Origin: Trueperaceae bacterium
GTDB lineage: Bacteria > Deinococcota > Deinococci > Deinococcales > Trueperaceae
DNA length: 14,741 nt
Direction of reading: 5' to 3'
NCBI GenBank assembly: GCA_011390455.1
Contig: JAABSI010000076.1
Coordinates: 1-14,741, forward strand
A model generated the notes under the pieces. The model was not told where the DNA came from, made no database searches, and worked only from the letters and a program-made list of their open reading frames with translations. A program made the position numbers and the translations under genes. Numbering within the stretch: position 1 is the stretch's first letter; every line of letters starts with the position of its first letter. Positions 1 through 13,456 of the stretch are shown here, piece after piece.

Positions 1-348
1 CGGGGTGTGGGGCGGGATGATATCGAGCGGGGGCAGGTGTTGGCGAAGCCGGGTTCGATTACGCCGCATACGGGGTTCATGGGTTCGGTGTACGTGTTGC
101 GTAAGGAGGAGGGGGGGCGTCATTCGGCGTTCTTTTCGGGGTATCGTCCGCAGTTTTATTTTCGGACGACGGATGTGACGGGGGTGTGTACGTTGCCGGA
201 TGGGGTGGAGATGGTGATGCCGGGGGACAATGTGGAGTTGGCGGTGGAGTTGATCAAGCCGATCGCGATGGAGGATGGGTTGCGGTTTGCGATTCGTGAG
301 GGTGGTCGTACGGTCGGCGCGGGCGTCGTCGTCTCGATCACCAAGTAA
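1..348 (+). CDS. tuf: Elongation factor Tu, C-terminal part (5' end outside window)
   Basis: EF-Tu is the cytoplasmic GTPase that delivers aminoacyl-tRNA to the ribosomal A site. Only the last 115 codons are present, reading in frame from base 1 to a TAA at 346-348. They cover the end of beta-barrel domain 2 and all of domain 3. Recognisable segments are [41 protein letters not shown] and the closing [16 protein letters not shown]. The GTPase domain lies upstream of the window. Placement before rpmG-secE-nusG is the usual order in Thermus and many other bacteria. Codon use is odd: up to about base 312 codons end almost only in G or T (by hand count about 7 of 104 end in C), while 8 of the last 11 sense codons end in C, like every gene downstream. 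This may mark recombination or an assembly join. Identity is certain. Confidence 0.97.
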   Translation, partial: RGVGRDDIERGQVLAKPGSITPHTGFMGSVYVLRKEEGGRHSAFFSGYRPQFYFRTTDVTGVCTLPDGVEMVMPGDNVELAVELIKPIAMEDGLRFAIREGGRTVGAGVVVSITK

Positions 349-353
349 CCGTC

Positions 354-418
354 CGACCGCCGTGGAGGCCGTCGGTCCGGCGCTCGCCGAGCGTCGGGGA
401 CCGCCTCCACGGCGGTCG
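354..418 (+). terminator. Long hairpin after tuf, likely terminator or processing site
   Basis: A perfect 16-bp inverted repeat (354-369 CGACCGCCGTGGAGGC with 403-418) encloses a second stem-loop (about 376-398, tip at 386-388). Together they would form one long, nearly continuous hairpin 6 nt after the tuf stop codon. There is no T-tract after it, so it may end transcription without a U-run, depend on Rho, or protect and process the tuf 3' end. It separates tuf from the rpmG promoter-like site. Confidence 0.75.
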
Positions 419-496
419 ACCCGTGGGTCGGCGCATCGCCGCCCCCGGTTCCACCGCCGCCGCGTCGCCCCGTTCCCCACGGCGACGCCAGGTATC

Positions 497-505
497 TGAT
501 ATGCT
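497..505 (+). promoter_or_regulatory. Putative extended -10 promoter for rpmG-secE-nusG
   Basis: TGATATGCT fits an extended -10 element (TGn followed by TATGCT, a TANNNT hexamer). Transcription would start near 512, giving a very short 5' UTR that still holds the GGGAGG ribosome binding site at 515-520. No good -35 is visible at normal spacing. The site sits after the tuf hairpin and just before rpmG. Sequence match only. Confidence 0.5.
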
Positions 506-525
506 CTTTGTTTCGGGAGGCCACC

Positions 526-690
526 ATGGCCAGTGACGTTCGCATCAAGCTGTTGCTCGAATGCACCGAGTGCAAGCGCCGCAACTACACCACCCACAAG
601 AACCGGCGCAACACGGCCGCCAAGCTCGAGCTCCGCAAGTACTGCCCTTGGGACCGGAAGCACACGAGCCACCGCGAGGTCAAGGTCTAA
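526..690 (+). CDS. rpmG: 50S ribosomal protein L33
   Basis: L33 is a small protein of the large ribosomal subunit near the E site. The 54-residue product has the family signature [15 protein letters not shown], then [16 protein letters not shown] and KHTSHREVK. The ATG at 526 has GGGAGG 5 nt upstream; a TTG 18 nt earlier in the same frame lacks a ribosome binding site. Zinc-binding L33 carries two CxxC pairs. Here the first is intact (Cys13, Cys16) but the second reads Cys40-Pro-Trp-Asp43, so the fourth ligand is Asp. Asp can sometimes bind zinc, so the site may still work or may be decaying towards the zinc-free form. Gene order with secE and nusG is standard; the next start codon lies 3 nt after the stop. 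Confidence 0.97.
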   Translation: MASDVRIKLLLECTECKRRNYTTHKNRRNTAAKLELRKYCPWDRKHTSHREVKV

Positions 691-693
691 GCC

Positions 694-876
694 GTGTTCA
701 AGCGGCTGACGCACTACCTTCGGAACTCCCGTGCCGAGCTCGCCCGCGTCACGTGGCCCACCCGCGACGAGGTGATCCAGGCCACGCAGGCGACCCTCGT
801 GTTCGTCGTGATCACCGCGCTCTTCCTGCTGGTCGTCGACGGCGTCTTCGGCAACCTCATCGGGCTGCTGACCTGA
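694..876 (+). CDS. secE: Preprotein translocase subunit SecE
   Basis: SecE clamps the SecY channel in the inner membrane as part of SecYEG. The 60-residue product is the short single-helix form common outside Gammaproteobacteria. The amphipathic N-terminal region holds the conserved [13 protein letters not shown] (residues 15-27), followed by one membrane segment (about 33-57, [18 protein letters not shown]). GTG at 694 is the only possible start, because the in-frame codon two places upstream is the rpmG stop TAA (688-690). The ribosome binding site is weak (AAGG at 682-685), so translation is probably coupled to rpmG. No tRNA-Trp gene lies before it, unlike in some bacteria. Confidence 0.96.
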   Translation: MFKRLTHYLRNSRAELARVTWPTRDEVIQATQATLVFVVITALFLLVVDGVFGNLIGLLT

Positions 877-931
877 TCGCCGCTCGCTGGCCGCTGCGCC
901 CGTGCGCGGCCGCCCGGAGGAACGTCCATAC

Positions 932-1489
932 ATGAGCATCGAGTGGTACGCCATCCACACGTACGTGGGCCACGAGGAGAAGGTCAAGCAGAACATCCTC
1001 AACCGAGCCCGCTCGCTCGGCGCGACCGACATGATCTACCAGGTGGTCGTGCCGTCCGAAGAGACCGTCGAACACGCCGGCGGGGGTAAGAAGGAAGTCG
1101 TCCGGCGGCGCCTGTTCCCCGGCTACATCTTCGTGCAGATGGATCTCGGTGAGAGCGTCGAGGAGCCGAACGAGGCCTGGGAGGTCGTGCGCTACACGCC
1201 CGGCGTCACCGGGTTCGTGGGCACCTCGAACCACGCCGTTCCGCTGTCGCCGGACGAGGAAGCCCGCATGCTCGGCACCCTCGGCGTCACCGGGGCGCGC
1301 GAGGTCCCCAAGATCAAGATCACCTTCGGCGTCGGGGACACCGTCCAGGTGACGTCCGGCCCCTTCGCGGACTTCACCGGCATCGTGTCCGAAGTGAACC
1401 CCGATCGCGGCAAGCTCAAGGTGCTCGTCTCCATCTTCGGCCGTGAGACCCCCGTGGAGCTCGACTTCGCGCAGGTGGTCCGGGCCTGA
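932..1489 (+). CDS. nusG: Transcription elongation/antitermination factor NusG
   Basis: NusG binds the clamp of RNA polymerase, affects pausing and Rho action, and links transcription to translation. The 185-residue product has an NGN domain (about 4-115: [46 protein letters not shown]) and a C-terminal KOW domain (about 132-185: [21 protein letters not shown]). ATG 932 is chosen because it begins right before the conserved NGN start and has GGAGG at 916-920. An in-frame GTG at 902 would add ten arginine-rich residues and swallow the ribosome binding site. The gene lies 55 nt after secE and is very probably in the same transcript. Confidence 0.97.
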   Translation: MSIEWYAIHTYVGHEEKVKQNILNRARSLGATDMIYQVVVPSEETVEHAGGGKKEVVRRRLFPGYIFVQMDLGESVEEPNEAWEVVRYTPGVTGFVGTSNHAVPLSPDEEARMLGTLGVTGAREVPKIKITFGVGDTVQVTSGPFADFTGIVSEVNPDRGKLKVLVSIFGRETPVELDFAQVVRA

Positions 1490-1646
1490 CCGAACGACCC
1501 GGCCGGCGCCTGCCCGCCGTTCCCTGCGCGCGTCCGCTCGTCGGCCGCGCGTCCGCTCGTGCCCGTTCCGCGCCCTCGGCGCGTTGCAGGGAAGCGCTCG
1601 AACCCCGCCGTACCGCCACGCGAGCGGGGGAGCTTAAGGAGGAAGC
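1490..1646 (+). promoter_or_regulatory. Structured spacer / leader upstream of rplK
   Basis: This 157-nt gap holds several ordered elements. CGCGCGTCCGCTCGT occurs twice in direct repeat (1527-1541 and 1546-1560, period 19) with one mismatch at its second base if extended by one. TTCCCTGC (1520-1527) is the inverted repeat of GCAGGGAA (1586-1593). CGCGCC-CTC-GGCGCG forms a hairpin at 1569-1583. Two nested stems just before the ribosome binding site pair AAGC (1592-1595) with GCTT (1632-1635) and CCCCGC (1603-1608) with GCGGGG (1624-1629), leaving an asymmetric internal loop. In other bacteria L1 represses the L11-L1 operon through a leader structure of this general type, so this could be that operator. 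No promoter was recognised. The folds were drawn by hand. Confidence 0.45.
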
Positions 1647-2087
1647 ATGGCGAAGAAAGTCGCAGGGATCGTGAAGCTGCAGCTGCCCGCCGGCGCAGCC
1701 ACGCCCGCCCCGCCCGTCGGCCCCGCCCTGGGTCAGTACGGTGCCAACATCATGGGCTTCGTGAAGGAGTACAACGCGGCGACCGCCTCGCAGGCGGGCG
1801 CGATCGTGCCGGTGGAGATCACGATCTTCGCCGATCGCTCGTTCACCTTCATCACCAAGACGTCGCCCGCCTCGTACCTGATCAAGAAGGCTGCGGGCAT
1901 CCCCAAGGGCTCCGGCGTGCCCAACAAGACCAAGGTGGGCACCCTCACCTGGGACCAGTGCCTCGAGATCGGCAAGGTCAAGATGAGCGATCTGAACGCG
2001 AACGACGAGGTCGCCGCGGCCCACATCATCGCCGGGACCGCCCGGTCGATGGGCGTGGTCGTCGAAGGAGTGCCCGCCAATGCCTAA
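1647..2087 (+). CDS. rplK: 50S ribosomal protein L11
   Basis: L11 forms the base of the ribosomal stalk with 23S rRNA helices 43-44, where elongation factors act and RelA senses stalled ribosomes. The 146-residue product is full length. Its N-terminal domain (1-70) has [22 protein letters not shown] with the conserved paired prolines that contact thiostrepton-class antibiotics. The C-terminal RNA-binding domain (from about 74) has [11 protein letters not shown] and [18 protein letters not shown] 1647 has a strong AAGGAGG at 1636-1642. The stop codon overlaps the start of rplA by 8 nt, suggesting translational coupling. Confidence 0.98.
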   Translation: MAKKVAGIVKLQLPAGAATPAPPVGPALGQYGANIMGFVKEYNAATASQAGAIVPVEITIFADRSFTFITKTSPASYLIKKAAGIPKGSGVPNKTKVGTLTWDQCLEIGKVKMSDLNANDEVAAAHIIAGTARSMGVVVEGVPANA

Positions 2088-2763
2088 GCATGGCAAGCGC
2101 TACCGCGCGGTCGAGGGCAAGGTCGACCGCGAGCGCACCTACCCAGCCCCCGAGGCCACCGCGCTCGTCAAGGAGTTGGCGACCGCCAAGTTCGACGAGA
2201 CCATCGAAGTCCACGTCCGCCTCGGCATCGATCCGCGCAAGTCGGACCAGAACGTGCGCGGCACCGTCGCCCTGCCCCACGGCACCGGACGCACGGTCCG
2301 CGTGCTGGCCTTCGCGCAGGGCGACAAGGCGACCGAGGCCGAGGCCGCCGGCGCCGACGTGGTCGGCGCCCAGGAACTGATCGAACGCGTGCAGGGTGGG
2401 TGGCTCGAGTTCGACGCGGTCGTCGCCACGCCCGACATGATGGCGGCGGTCGGCTCCAAGCTCGGTCGCGTCCTCGGTCCGCGCGGCATGCTCCCGAACC
2501 CCAAGTCGGGCACCGTGGGCATCGACATCGGTGCGATCGTGCGCGCCCTCAAGGCGGGCCAGATCGAGTTCCGCTCCGACAAGACCGGCGTCGTGCACGC
2601 CCCGATCGGCAAGGCCAGCTTCGAGCCCGAGAAGCTCGTGGAGAACCTCGAAGCGCTGCGCCGTGCCGTCGACGTGGCCAAACCGGACGCGGCCAAGGGC
2701 ACGTACGTGCGCACCGTCTACCTGAGCTCGACCATGGGTCCGAGCGTTCGGGTGGCGGTTTGA
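2080..2763 (+). CDS. rplA: 50S ribosomal protein L1
   Basis: L1 binds the mobile L1 stalk of 23S rRNA and helps move deacylated tRNA out of the E site. In many bacteria it also represses its own operon. The 227-residue product is full length. Conserved segments are [30 protein letters not shown] (split around residues 46-75), the domain II segment with [14 protein letters not shown], and the C-terminal [16 protein letters not shown] 2080 has GAAGGAG at 2064-2070 inside the end of rplK, and the two genes overlap by 8 nt. The next gene starts 181 nt downstream behind an RNA leader. Confidence 0.98.
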   Translation: MPKHGKRYRAVEGKVDRERTYPAPEATALVKELATAKFDETIEVHVRLGIDPRKSDQNVRGTVALPHGTGRTVRVLAFAQGDKATEAEAAGADVVGAQELIERVQGGWLEFDAVVATPDMMAAVGSKLGRVLGPRGMLPNPKSGTVGIDIGAIVRALKAGQIEFRSDKTGVVHAPIGKASFEPEKLVENLEALRRAVDVAKPDAAKGTYVRTVYLSSTMGPSVRVAV

Positions 2764-2776
2764 CGTTCAGCATCCC

Positions 2777-2873
2777 GGTGCGTAGCGGAGGCTACCCACC
2801 TCTGGCGTTGGAGACCGCAGGGGCCTGCCAGGCTTAAAGATCCTGCCGAGGCGCGGTGTGTCCGCAAGGACAC
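2777..2873 (+). ncRNA. Ribosomal protein L10 leader (cis-regulatory RNA)
   Basis: This part of the rplA-rplJ gap matches the L10 leader type, in which excess L10-(L12)n complex binds the mRNA and represses rplJ-rplL. GGAGACCGCAGG (2810-2821) faces CCTGCCGAGG (2842-2851); GCAGG pairs with CCTGC, and the flanking GA-rich bases fit a kink-turn-like junction. A small stem GCCT-GCC-AGGC (2823-2833) sits inside. Upstream, GGTGCGTAGC (2777-2786) pairs with 2791-2800 with a single C-C mismatch and a GGAG loop. Downstream, GTGTCC-GCAA-GGACAC (2858-2873) makes a 6-bp stem with a GNRA tetraloop. The match is by eye; edges are approximate. Confidence 0.75.
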
Positions 2874-2944
2874 GCGCTACGCTTCGCGGCCACAGTCCGA
2901 GCGCATGCTCGGGTTCCGTTCCCACTCACTCAAGCGAGGCACCC

Positions 2945-3472
2945 ATGGCCAACCCGAGAAACCAGGCGTCCGTCGCCCAGCTCCGCGAACTCCTCGCGGA
3001 CGCGTCGACGTTCTTCCTGGTGGACTATCAGGGTCTCTCGGCCGGGGACCTGCACGCGCTGCGCGCCAAGGTGCGCGCGGCCGGCGGTCGTCTGCTCGTG
3101 GCGAAGAACACCCTCGTCAACGTCGTGCTCAAGGAGCACGGCGTCGAGGGCTTCGACGCCACCCTGCAGGGCCCGACCGCGATCGTGCTCGTCGGCGAGG
3201 ATCCGGTAGCACCTGCCAAGGCGCTCACCGACTTCGCCAAGGACCACCCCAAGGACCTGCCCGCCGCCAAGGGCGGCAGGCTCCAGGGCAGCGTCGTCGG
3301 CCCGGAGACCCTGGCGAAGATCGCCAAGCTCCCGCCGCGCGAGCAGCTGCTCTCCGAGCTGATCGGCGTGCTCCAAGCGCCGCTCACCCAGCTCGTCGGC
3401 GTGCTGTCCGCCCCCCAGCGAGACCTGGTGACCGTGATCGACAACTACGTTTCCAAGCAGAAGGAGGCCTGA
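2945..3472 (+). CDS. rplJ: 50S ribosomal protein L10
   Basis: L10 anchors L7/L12 dimers to the ribosome and is the usual autorepressor of this operon. The 175-residue product has the N-terminal rRNA-binding domain with [25 protein letters not shown] and the AKNTL motif (residues 53-57). The C-terminal helix (from about 135, [22 protein letters not shown]) carries the L12 dimer-binding repeats. ATG 2945 is chosen because the family begins here. The in-frame GTG at 2858 would place the start within the L10 leader hairpin. The ribosome binding site is weak (GAGG at 2936-2939), fitting a regulated start. rplL starts 1 nt after its stop. Confidence 0.97.
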   Translation: MANPRNQASVAQLRELLADASTFFLVDYQGLSAGDLHALRAKVRAAGGRLLVAKNTLVNVVLKEHGVEGFDATLQGPTAIVLVGEDPVAPAKALTDFAKDHPKDLPAAKGGRLQGSVVGPETLAKIAKLPPREQLLSELIGVLQAPLTQLVGVLSAPQRDLVTVIDNYVSKQKEA

Positions 3473-3473
3473 G

Positions 3474-3857
3474 ATGGCTTTTGACAAGACCGCAATCGTG
3501 GAACAGCTCTCGCAGCTGACCGTGCTCGAACTCGTCGAGCTCGTGGACGCCCTGAAGGACACCTGGGGCGTCGAGGCCGCCGCCGCCATGCCGGCCGGCA
3601 TGATGATGGGCGCGGGCGCCGCCGCCCCCGCCGAGGCCGCCGAAGAGCAGACCGAGTTCACCGTGTCGATCAAGTCGGCCGGCGACAAGAAGCTCCAAGT
3701 CATCAAGGAAGTCCGCGCCATCACCAGCCTCGGCCTCAAGGAAGCCAAGGACCTGGTCGAGGGTGGCGGCGTCGTGAAGGAGGCCGCCACCAAGGACGAG
3801 GCGGCCGACATCAAGGCGAAGCTCGAGGCCGCGGGCGCCGTCATCGAGGTCAAGTAG
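3474..3857 (+). CDS. rplL: 50S ribosomal protein L7/L12
   Basis: L7/L12 is the multi-copy stalk protein that recruits translation GTPases. The 127-residue product has the N-terminal dimerisation domain (1-35, [18 protein letters not shown]), an Ala-rich hinge (about 35-60) and a C-terminal globular domain (61-127) with [21 protein letters not shown]. The hinge holds a cluster of four methionines (MPAGMMMG, residues 39-46), which is unusual for this Ala/Pro/Glu-rich linker. ATG 3474 follows a strong AAGGAGG (3461-3467) inside the end of rplJ, consistent with higher synthesis than L10, since several copies are needed per ribosome. Confidence 0.98.
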   Translation: MAFDKTAIVEQLSQLTVLELVELVDALKDTWGVEAAAAMPAGMMMGAGAAAPAEAAEEQTEFTVSIKSAGDKKLQVIKEVRAITSLGLKEAKDLVEGGGVVKEAATKDEAADIKAKLEAAGAVIEVK

Positions 3858-3924
3858 CTCATCGCACGCACCGGATGCACGGGTGGAGGGACCCCGGGTC
3901 GGCGACCGCGCCGATCGCAGCACA

Positions 3925-3958
3925 CCGCTCGGTACGACGTTCGCGTCGCACCGAGCGG
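3925..3958 (+). terminator. UUCG-capped hairpin between rplL and rpoB (attenuator or processing site)
   Basis: CCGCTCGGT (3925-3933) pairs with ACCGAGCGG (3950-3958). After one A-C mismatch, CGACG pairs with CGTCG across a TTCG tetraloop (3940-3943). This gives 14 base pairs and an unusually stable loop. No T-run follows, so partial or Rho-assisted termination, or RNase cleavage, is more likely than full intrinsic termination. Confidence 0.65.
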
Positions 3959-4051
3959 GCACCCCGCCCGTCCACGGAGTGGCCGCTGTCCGAAGAGCGA
4001 ACCTCGCCTGCGCAGCGGGAAGCCACCAACGAGTGGGCGCCCTATCTTCCG

Positions 4052-4067
4052 TTCGATCCTTATCGAA
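4052..4067. repeat. 16-nt inverted repeat upstream of rpoB
   Basis: TTCGATCCTTATCGAA is a perfect 6-bp inverted repeat with a 4-nt spacer, about 100 nt before the rpoB start. A third TTCGA half-site follows at 4072-4076, 20 nt downstream of the first. The symmetry and AT-rich core stand out in a GC-rich gap. It could be a protein-binding site or a small mRNA hairpin; no function can be assigned. Confidence 0.5.
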
Positions 4068-4165
4068 GCCGTTCGACCACCTCGACCCGCCCCGGCCACC
4101 ACCGCGGGCGGTCCAAGCCGCCCACGTCCGACCGTCCCGTCCGCAAGTCCTCGTAAGGGGTGAAG

Positions 4166-12174
<8,009 letters not shown>

Positions 12175-12187
12175 ACCCGGTCCCTGC

Positions 12188-12258
12188 GGCGCCCGTTGGG
12201 CGCCCAGGCCCCACGCGACGCGCCCCCGGTCGAGATCGACCGGGGGCGCGTCGCGTTT
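12188..12258 (+). terminator. Tandem hairpins ending the rpoBC transcript
   Basis: The first stem is GGCGCCC-GTT-GGGCGCC (12188-12204). The second is a perfect 21-bp inverted repeat, 12213-12233 with 12236-12256, followed by only three T residues (12256-12258). Both lie within 85 nt of the rpoC stop. The second is the strongest hairpin in the window and is very probably the operon terminator. Confidence 0.88.
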
Positions 12259-12295
12259 CCCGTGCCCGAGCGCGTGCGGGGCACGTCCGGACGCG

Positions 12296-12304
12296 TGCTA
12301 GGCT
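12296..12304 (+). promoter_or_regulatory. Extended -10 promoter, leaderless arrangement, for the YqgF-like gene
   Basis: TGCTAGGCT contains TGn plus TAGGCT, a TANNNT hexamer, and ends 6 nt before the GTG start at 12311. No ribosome binding site precedes that start. This spacing is what leaderless mRNAs in Deinococcus-type bacteria show, with transcription beginning at the start codon. No -35 is evident. Confidence 0.6.
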
Positions 12305-12310
12305 CGCGCC

Positions 12311-12712
12311 GTGCAGGAGCGCATCGCGTCGGAGACGGCCGTCCTGGGGGTGGACCCCGGGCGTCGGATCGGCTTGGCCTGGGTCGCCGGCGACGGCCGG
12401 TTGCTGCGGGTCGCGGTCGTCGACGAAACGGAGCTCGAGCGCCTGGACGTGCCCGCGGGTGCGGCGATCGCGCTGGGCGACGGCACCGGGTCGCTCGCGG
12501 TGCGATCGCGCCTGGCCGCGTCGGGTCGCGCCGTCGACCTGATCGACGAGCGCGCCACGAGCGAGGAGGGGCGCCTGCTGTACTGGCGCGACCGACCGGC
12601 GCACGGCTGGCGCCGCCTCGTCCCGGTCGGGTTCCGGCCACCGCCCGAGCTGCTCGACGGCTACGCGGCCTACGCCATCGCGCTGCGGTGGTTGGCGCGG
12701 TCCACGGGGTGA
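12311..12712 (+). CDS. YqgF/RuvX-like RNase H-fold protein
   Basis: The 133-residue product fits the YqgF (RuvX) branch of RNase H-like nucleases, whose best-known member matures the 5' end of 16S rRNA. Motif I is LGVDPGRRIGLAW with Asp15, the middle motif is ALGDGTGS (residues 54-61), the DERATSEEG motif holds Asp79 and Glu80, and LLDGYAAYAIAL supplies Asp116. These acidic residues match the usual metal-binding positions. It is slightly shorter than typical RuvX and the GDGTGS segment resembles the YqgF domain of Tex, so it may be a lineage-specific paralogue instead of the canonical rRNA nuclease. GTG 12311 has no ribosome binding site but lies 6 nt after a -10 element. It follows the rpoC terminator and converges with carD. 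Confidence 0.8.
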   Translation: MQERIASETAVLGVDPGRRIGLAWVAGDGRLLRVAVVDETELERLDVPAGAAIALGDGTGSLAVRSRLAASGRAVDLIDERATSEEGRLLYWRDRPAHGWRRLVPVGFRPPPELLDGYAAYAIALRWLARSTG

Positions 12713-12736
12713 CGGCCGGGCGGGCCCCACGGTCGC

Positions 12737-12766
12737 GGCCGCCGAACGTCAGGGCGCGCGGCGGCC
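12737..12766. terminator. Hairpin between convergent genes, possible two-way terminator
   Basis: GGCCGCCG (12737-12744) pairs with CGGCGGCC (12759-12766) around a 14-nt loop. It lies in the 91-nt gap between the ends of the YqgF-like gene and carD and could stop transcription from both sides. There is no T-run on either strand, so activity is uncertain. Confidence 0.5.
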
Positions 12767-12803
12767 AGGGACTCCGTCGGGTCGGGCGCTCAGGGCGCCG
12801 CGC

Positions 12804-13310
12804 TCAGTTCAGATCGTCTTCGTCGCCCGCGTCCATCATCTGGCGGGCCTCCTGAGCGGTGATGTTCAGGACGGCGCTGATCTCGCCGGCGAGCAGGCGC
12901 AGCGCCCGGCGGTAGGCCTGGCGGTCGAGGTCGGGCAGGCCGCGCTCGAGGTCCCAGCGCCGCAGTTCGCTCGCGAGCGTGGCGATCTGGTAGGGGTCGC
13001 CGCTCGTGAGGATGTCGGTCACCTTGCGGTGGCGCGCCGCCCACTGCTTGGGCAGCGTGATGCGCCCGTGGGCGAGCCGCTCCAGGACCGCCTGGACCTC
13101 TTCTTCGGTCAGGGCTGGCCGGAGTCCGGCCTCCTGCGGCGCGTGGACGGGCACGAAGGCCTTCGAGGTCCCGTTCGGGAACTGCACCTCGTAGTAGGCG
13201 AGGGCGGCGCCGGCGACCGTCTTGGTGGTCGTACCCGAGACGATGCCGACGCCGTACGGCGGCAGGACGACCTGATCGCCGTTCTTGAAGTTCTTGGGGC
13301 TGTCTTTCAA
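12804..13310 (-). CDS. carD: CarD/CdnL-family RNA polymerase-binding transcription regulator
   Basis: CarD binds the beta subunit of RNA polymerase and stabilises the open promoter complex, acting globally. The 168-residue product has the N-terminal RNAP-interaction domain (about 8-65: FKNGDQVVLPPYGVGIVSG, YYEVQFPNGTSKAFVPV) and a helical C-terminal domain with LPKQWAARHRK, whose Trp90 matches the tryptophan that wedges into the -10 upstream edge. It reads closely like Thermus CarD. The start is taken as TTG 13310 because GAAGGGAG lies 8 nt upstream (13319-13326) and the family begins here; a longer open frame starting at 13350 is out of frame. The gene is read towards rpoC's terminator side and has an unusually long leader (about 140 nt). 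Confidence 0.93.
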   Translation of the reverse strand: MKDSPKNFKNGDQVVLPPYGVGIVSGTTTKTVAGAALAYYEVQFPNGTSKAFVPVHAPQEAGLRPALTEEEVQAVLERLAHGRITLPKQWAARHRKVTDILTSGDPYQIATLASELRRWDLERGLPDLDRQAYRRALRLLAGEISAVLNITAQEARQMMDAGDEDDLN

Positions 13311-13343
13311 GGCCGTGGCTCCCTTCGACGGGCGTGGCGCGGT

Positions 13344-13368
13344 CGCGCACCGGTGGGGACCGGTCGCG
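13344..13368 (-). other. Hairpin in the carD 5' leader
   Basis: ACCGGT (13349-13354) and ACCGGT (13359-13364) pair around a 4-nt loop, and flanking CGCG copies (13344-13347, 13365-13368) extend the stem to 10 bp with one bulged base. On the carD strand it ends about 17 nt before the ribosome binding site (13319-13326). It could influence carD translation or be part of an attenuator. Confidence 0.5.
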
Positions 13369-13380
13369 GAACGACGGCGT

Positions 13381-13449
13381 TCACGCCTGAGGGTGGTGGT
13401 TGGGGTTCGGGTGGTTCGCCGAGGGTTCGAGGGTCGACGACACCATCAC
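13381..13449 (-). CDS. Possible leaderless short upstream ORF before carD
   Basis: An open frame of 22 codons begins with GTG-ATG-GTG at 13449, 7 nt after the TAGGAT -10 element, and stops at TGA 13383-13381. The peptide begins MMVSSTLEPSAN and ends NHHPQA; it is rich in Pro, Asn and His (four Pro, three Asn, three His). The position fits a leaderless leader peptide, but the C-rich, G-poor stretch could instead be unstructured RNA suited to Rho loading. No family is recognisable and the coding status is unproven. Confidence 0.25.
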   Translation of the reverse strand: MMVSSTLEPSANHPNPNHHPQA

Positions 13450-13456
13450 GCCCCGC

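Larger units (their letters stand above)
3858..4165 (+). other. rplL-rpoB intergenic region
   Basis: This 308-nt gap holds no convincing gene. Two features stand out and are listed separately: a strong hairpin at 3925-3958 and a 16-nt palindrome at 4052-4067. Short open frames cross the gap (for example from ATG 3875 to 4156), but they lack a ribosome binding site, run through the hairpin and show no recognisable protein. TATCTT at 4043-4048 is the only -10-like hexamer I would consider; no matching -35 was seen. In E. coli this spacer contains an attenuator and an RNase III site that lower rpoBC expression relative to rplJL; an equivalent role here is inferred. Confidence 0.6.

Noticed and set aside
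349..931. tRNA genes, notably tRNA-Trp near rpmG/secE
   Set aside because: The rpmG-secE gap is only 3 nt and no cloverleaf or TTCGA-type T-arm could be fitted in the flanking gaps. TTCGA at 4052 and 4072 also lacks acceptor-stem partners.
2858..2944. Upstream in-frame GTG that would extend L10 by 29 residues
   Set aside because: The extension lies in the L10 leader hairpin region and is absent from the L10 family; ATG 2945 fits the family start.
3875..4156. 93-codon frame in the rplL-rpoB gap
   Set aside because: No ribosome binding site, runs through the strong hairpin, Arg/Pro/Ser-rich composition and no known family.
12790..13350. 186-codon minus-strand frame overlapping carD
   Set aside because: It is out of frame with the clear CarD sequence and has Arg/Pro-rich composition.
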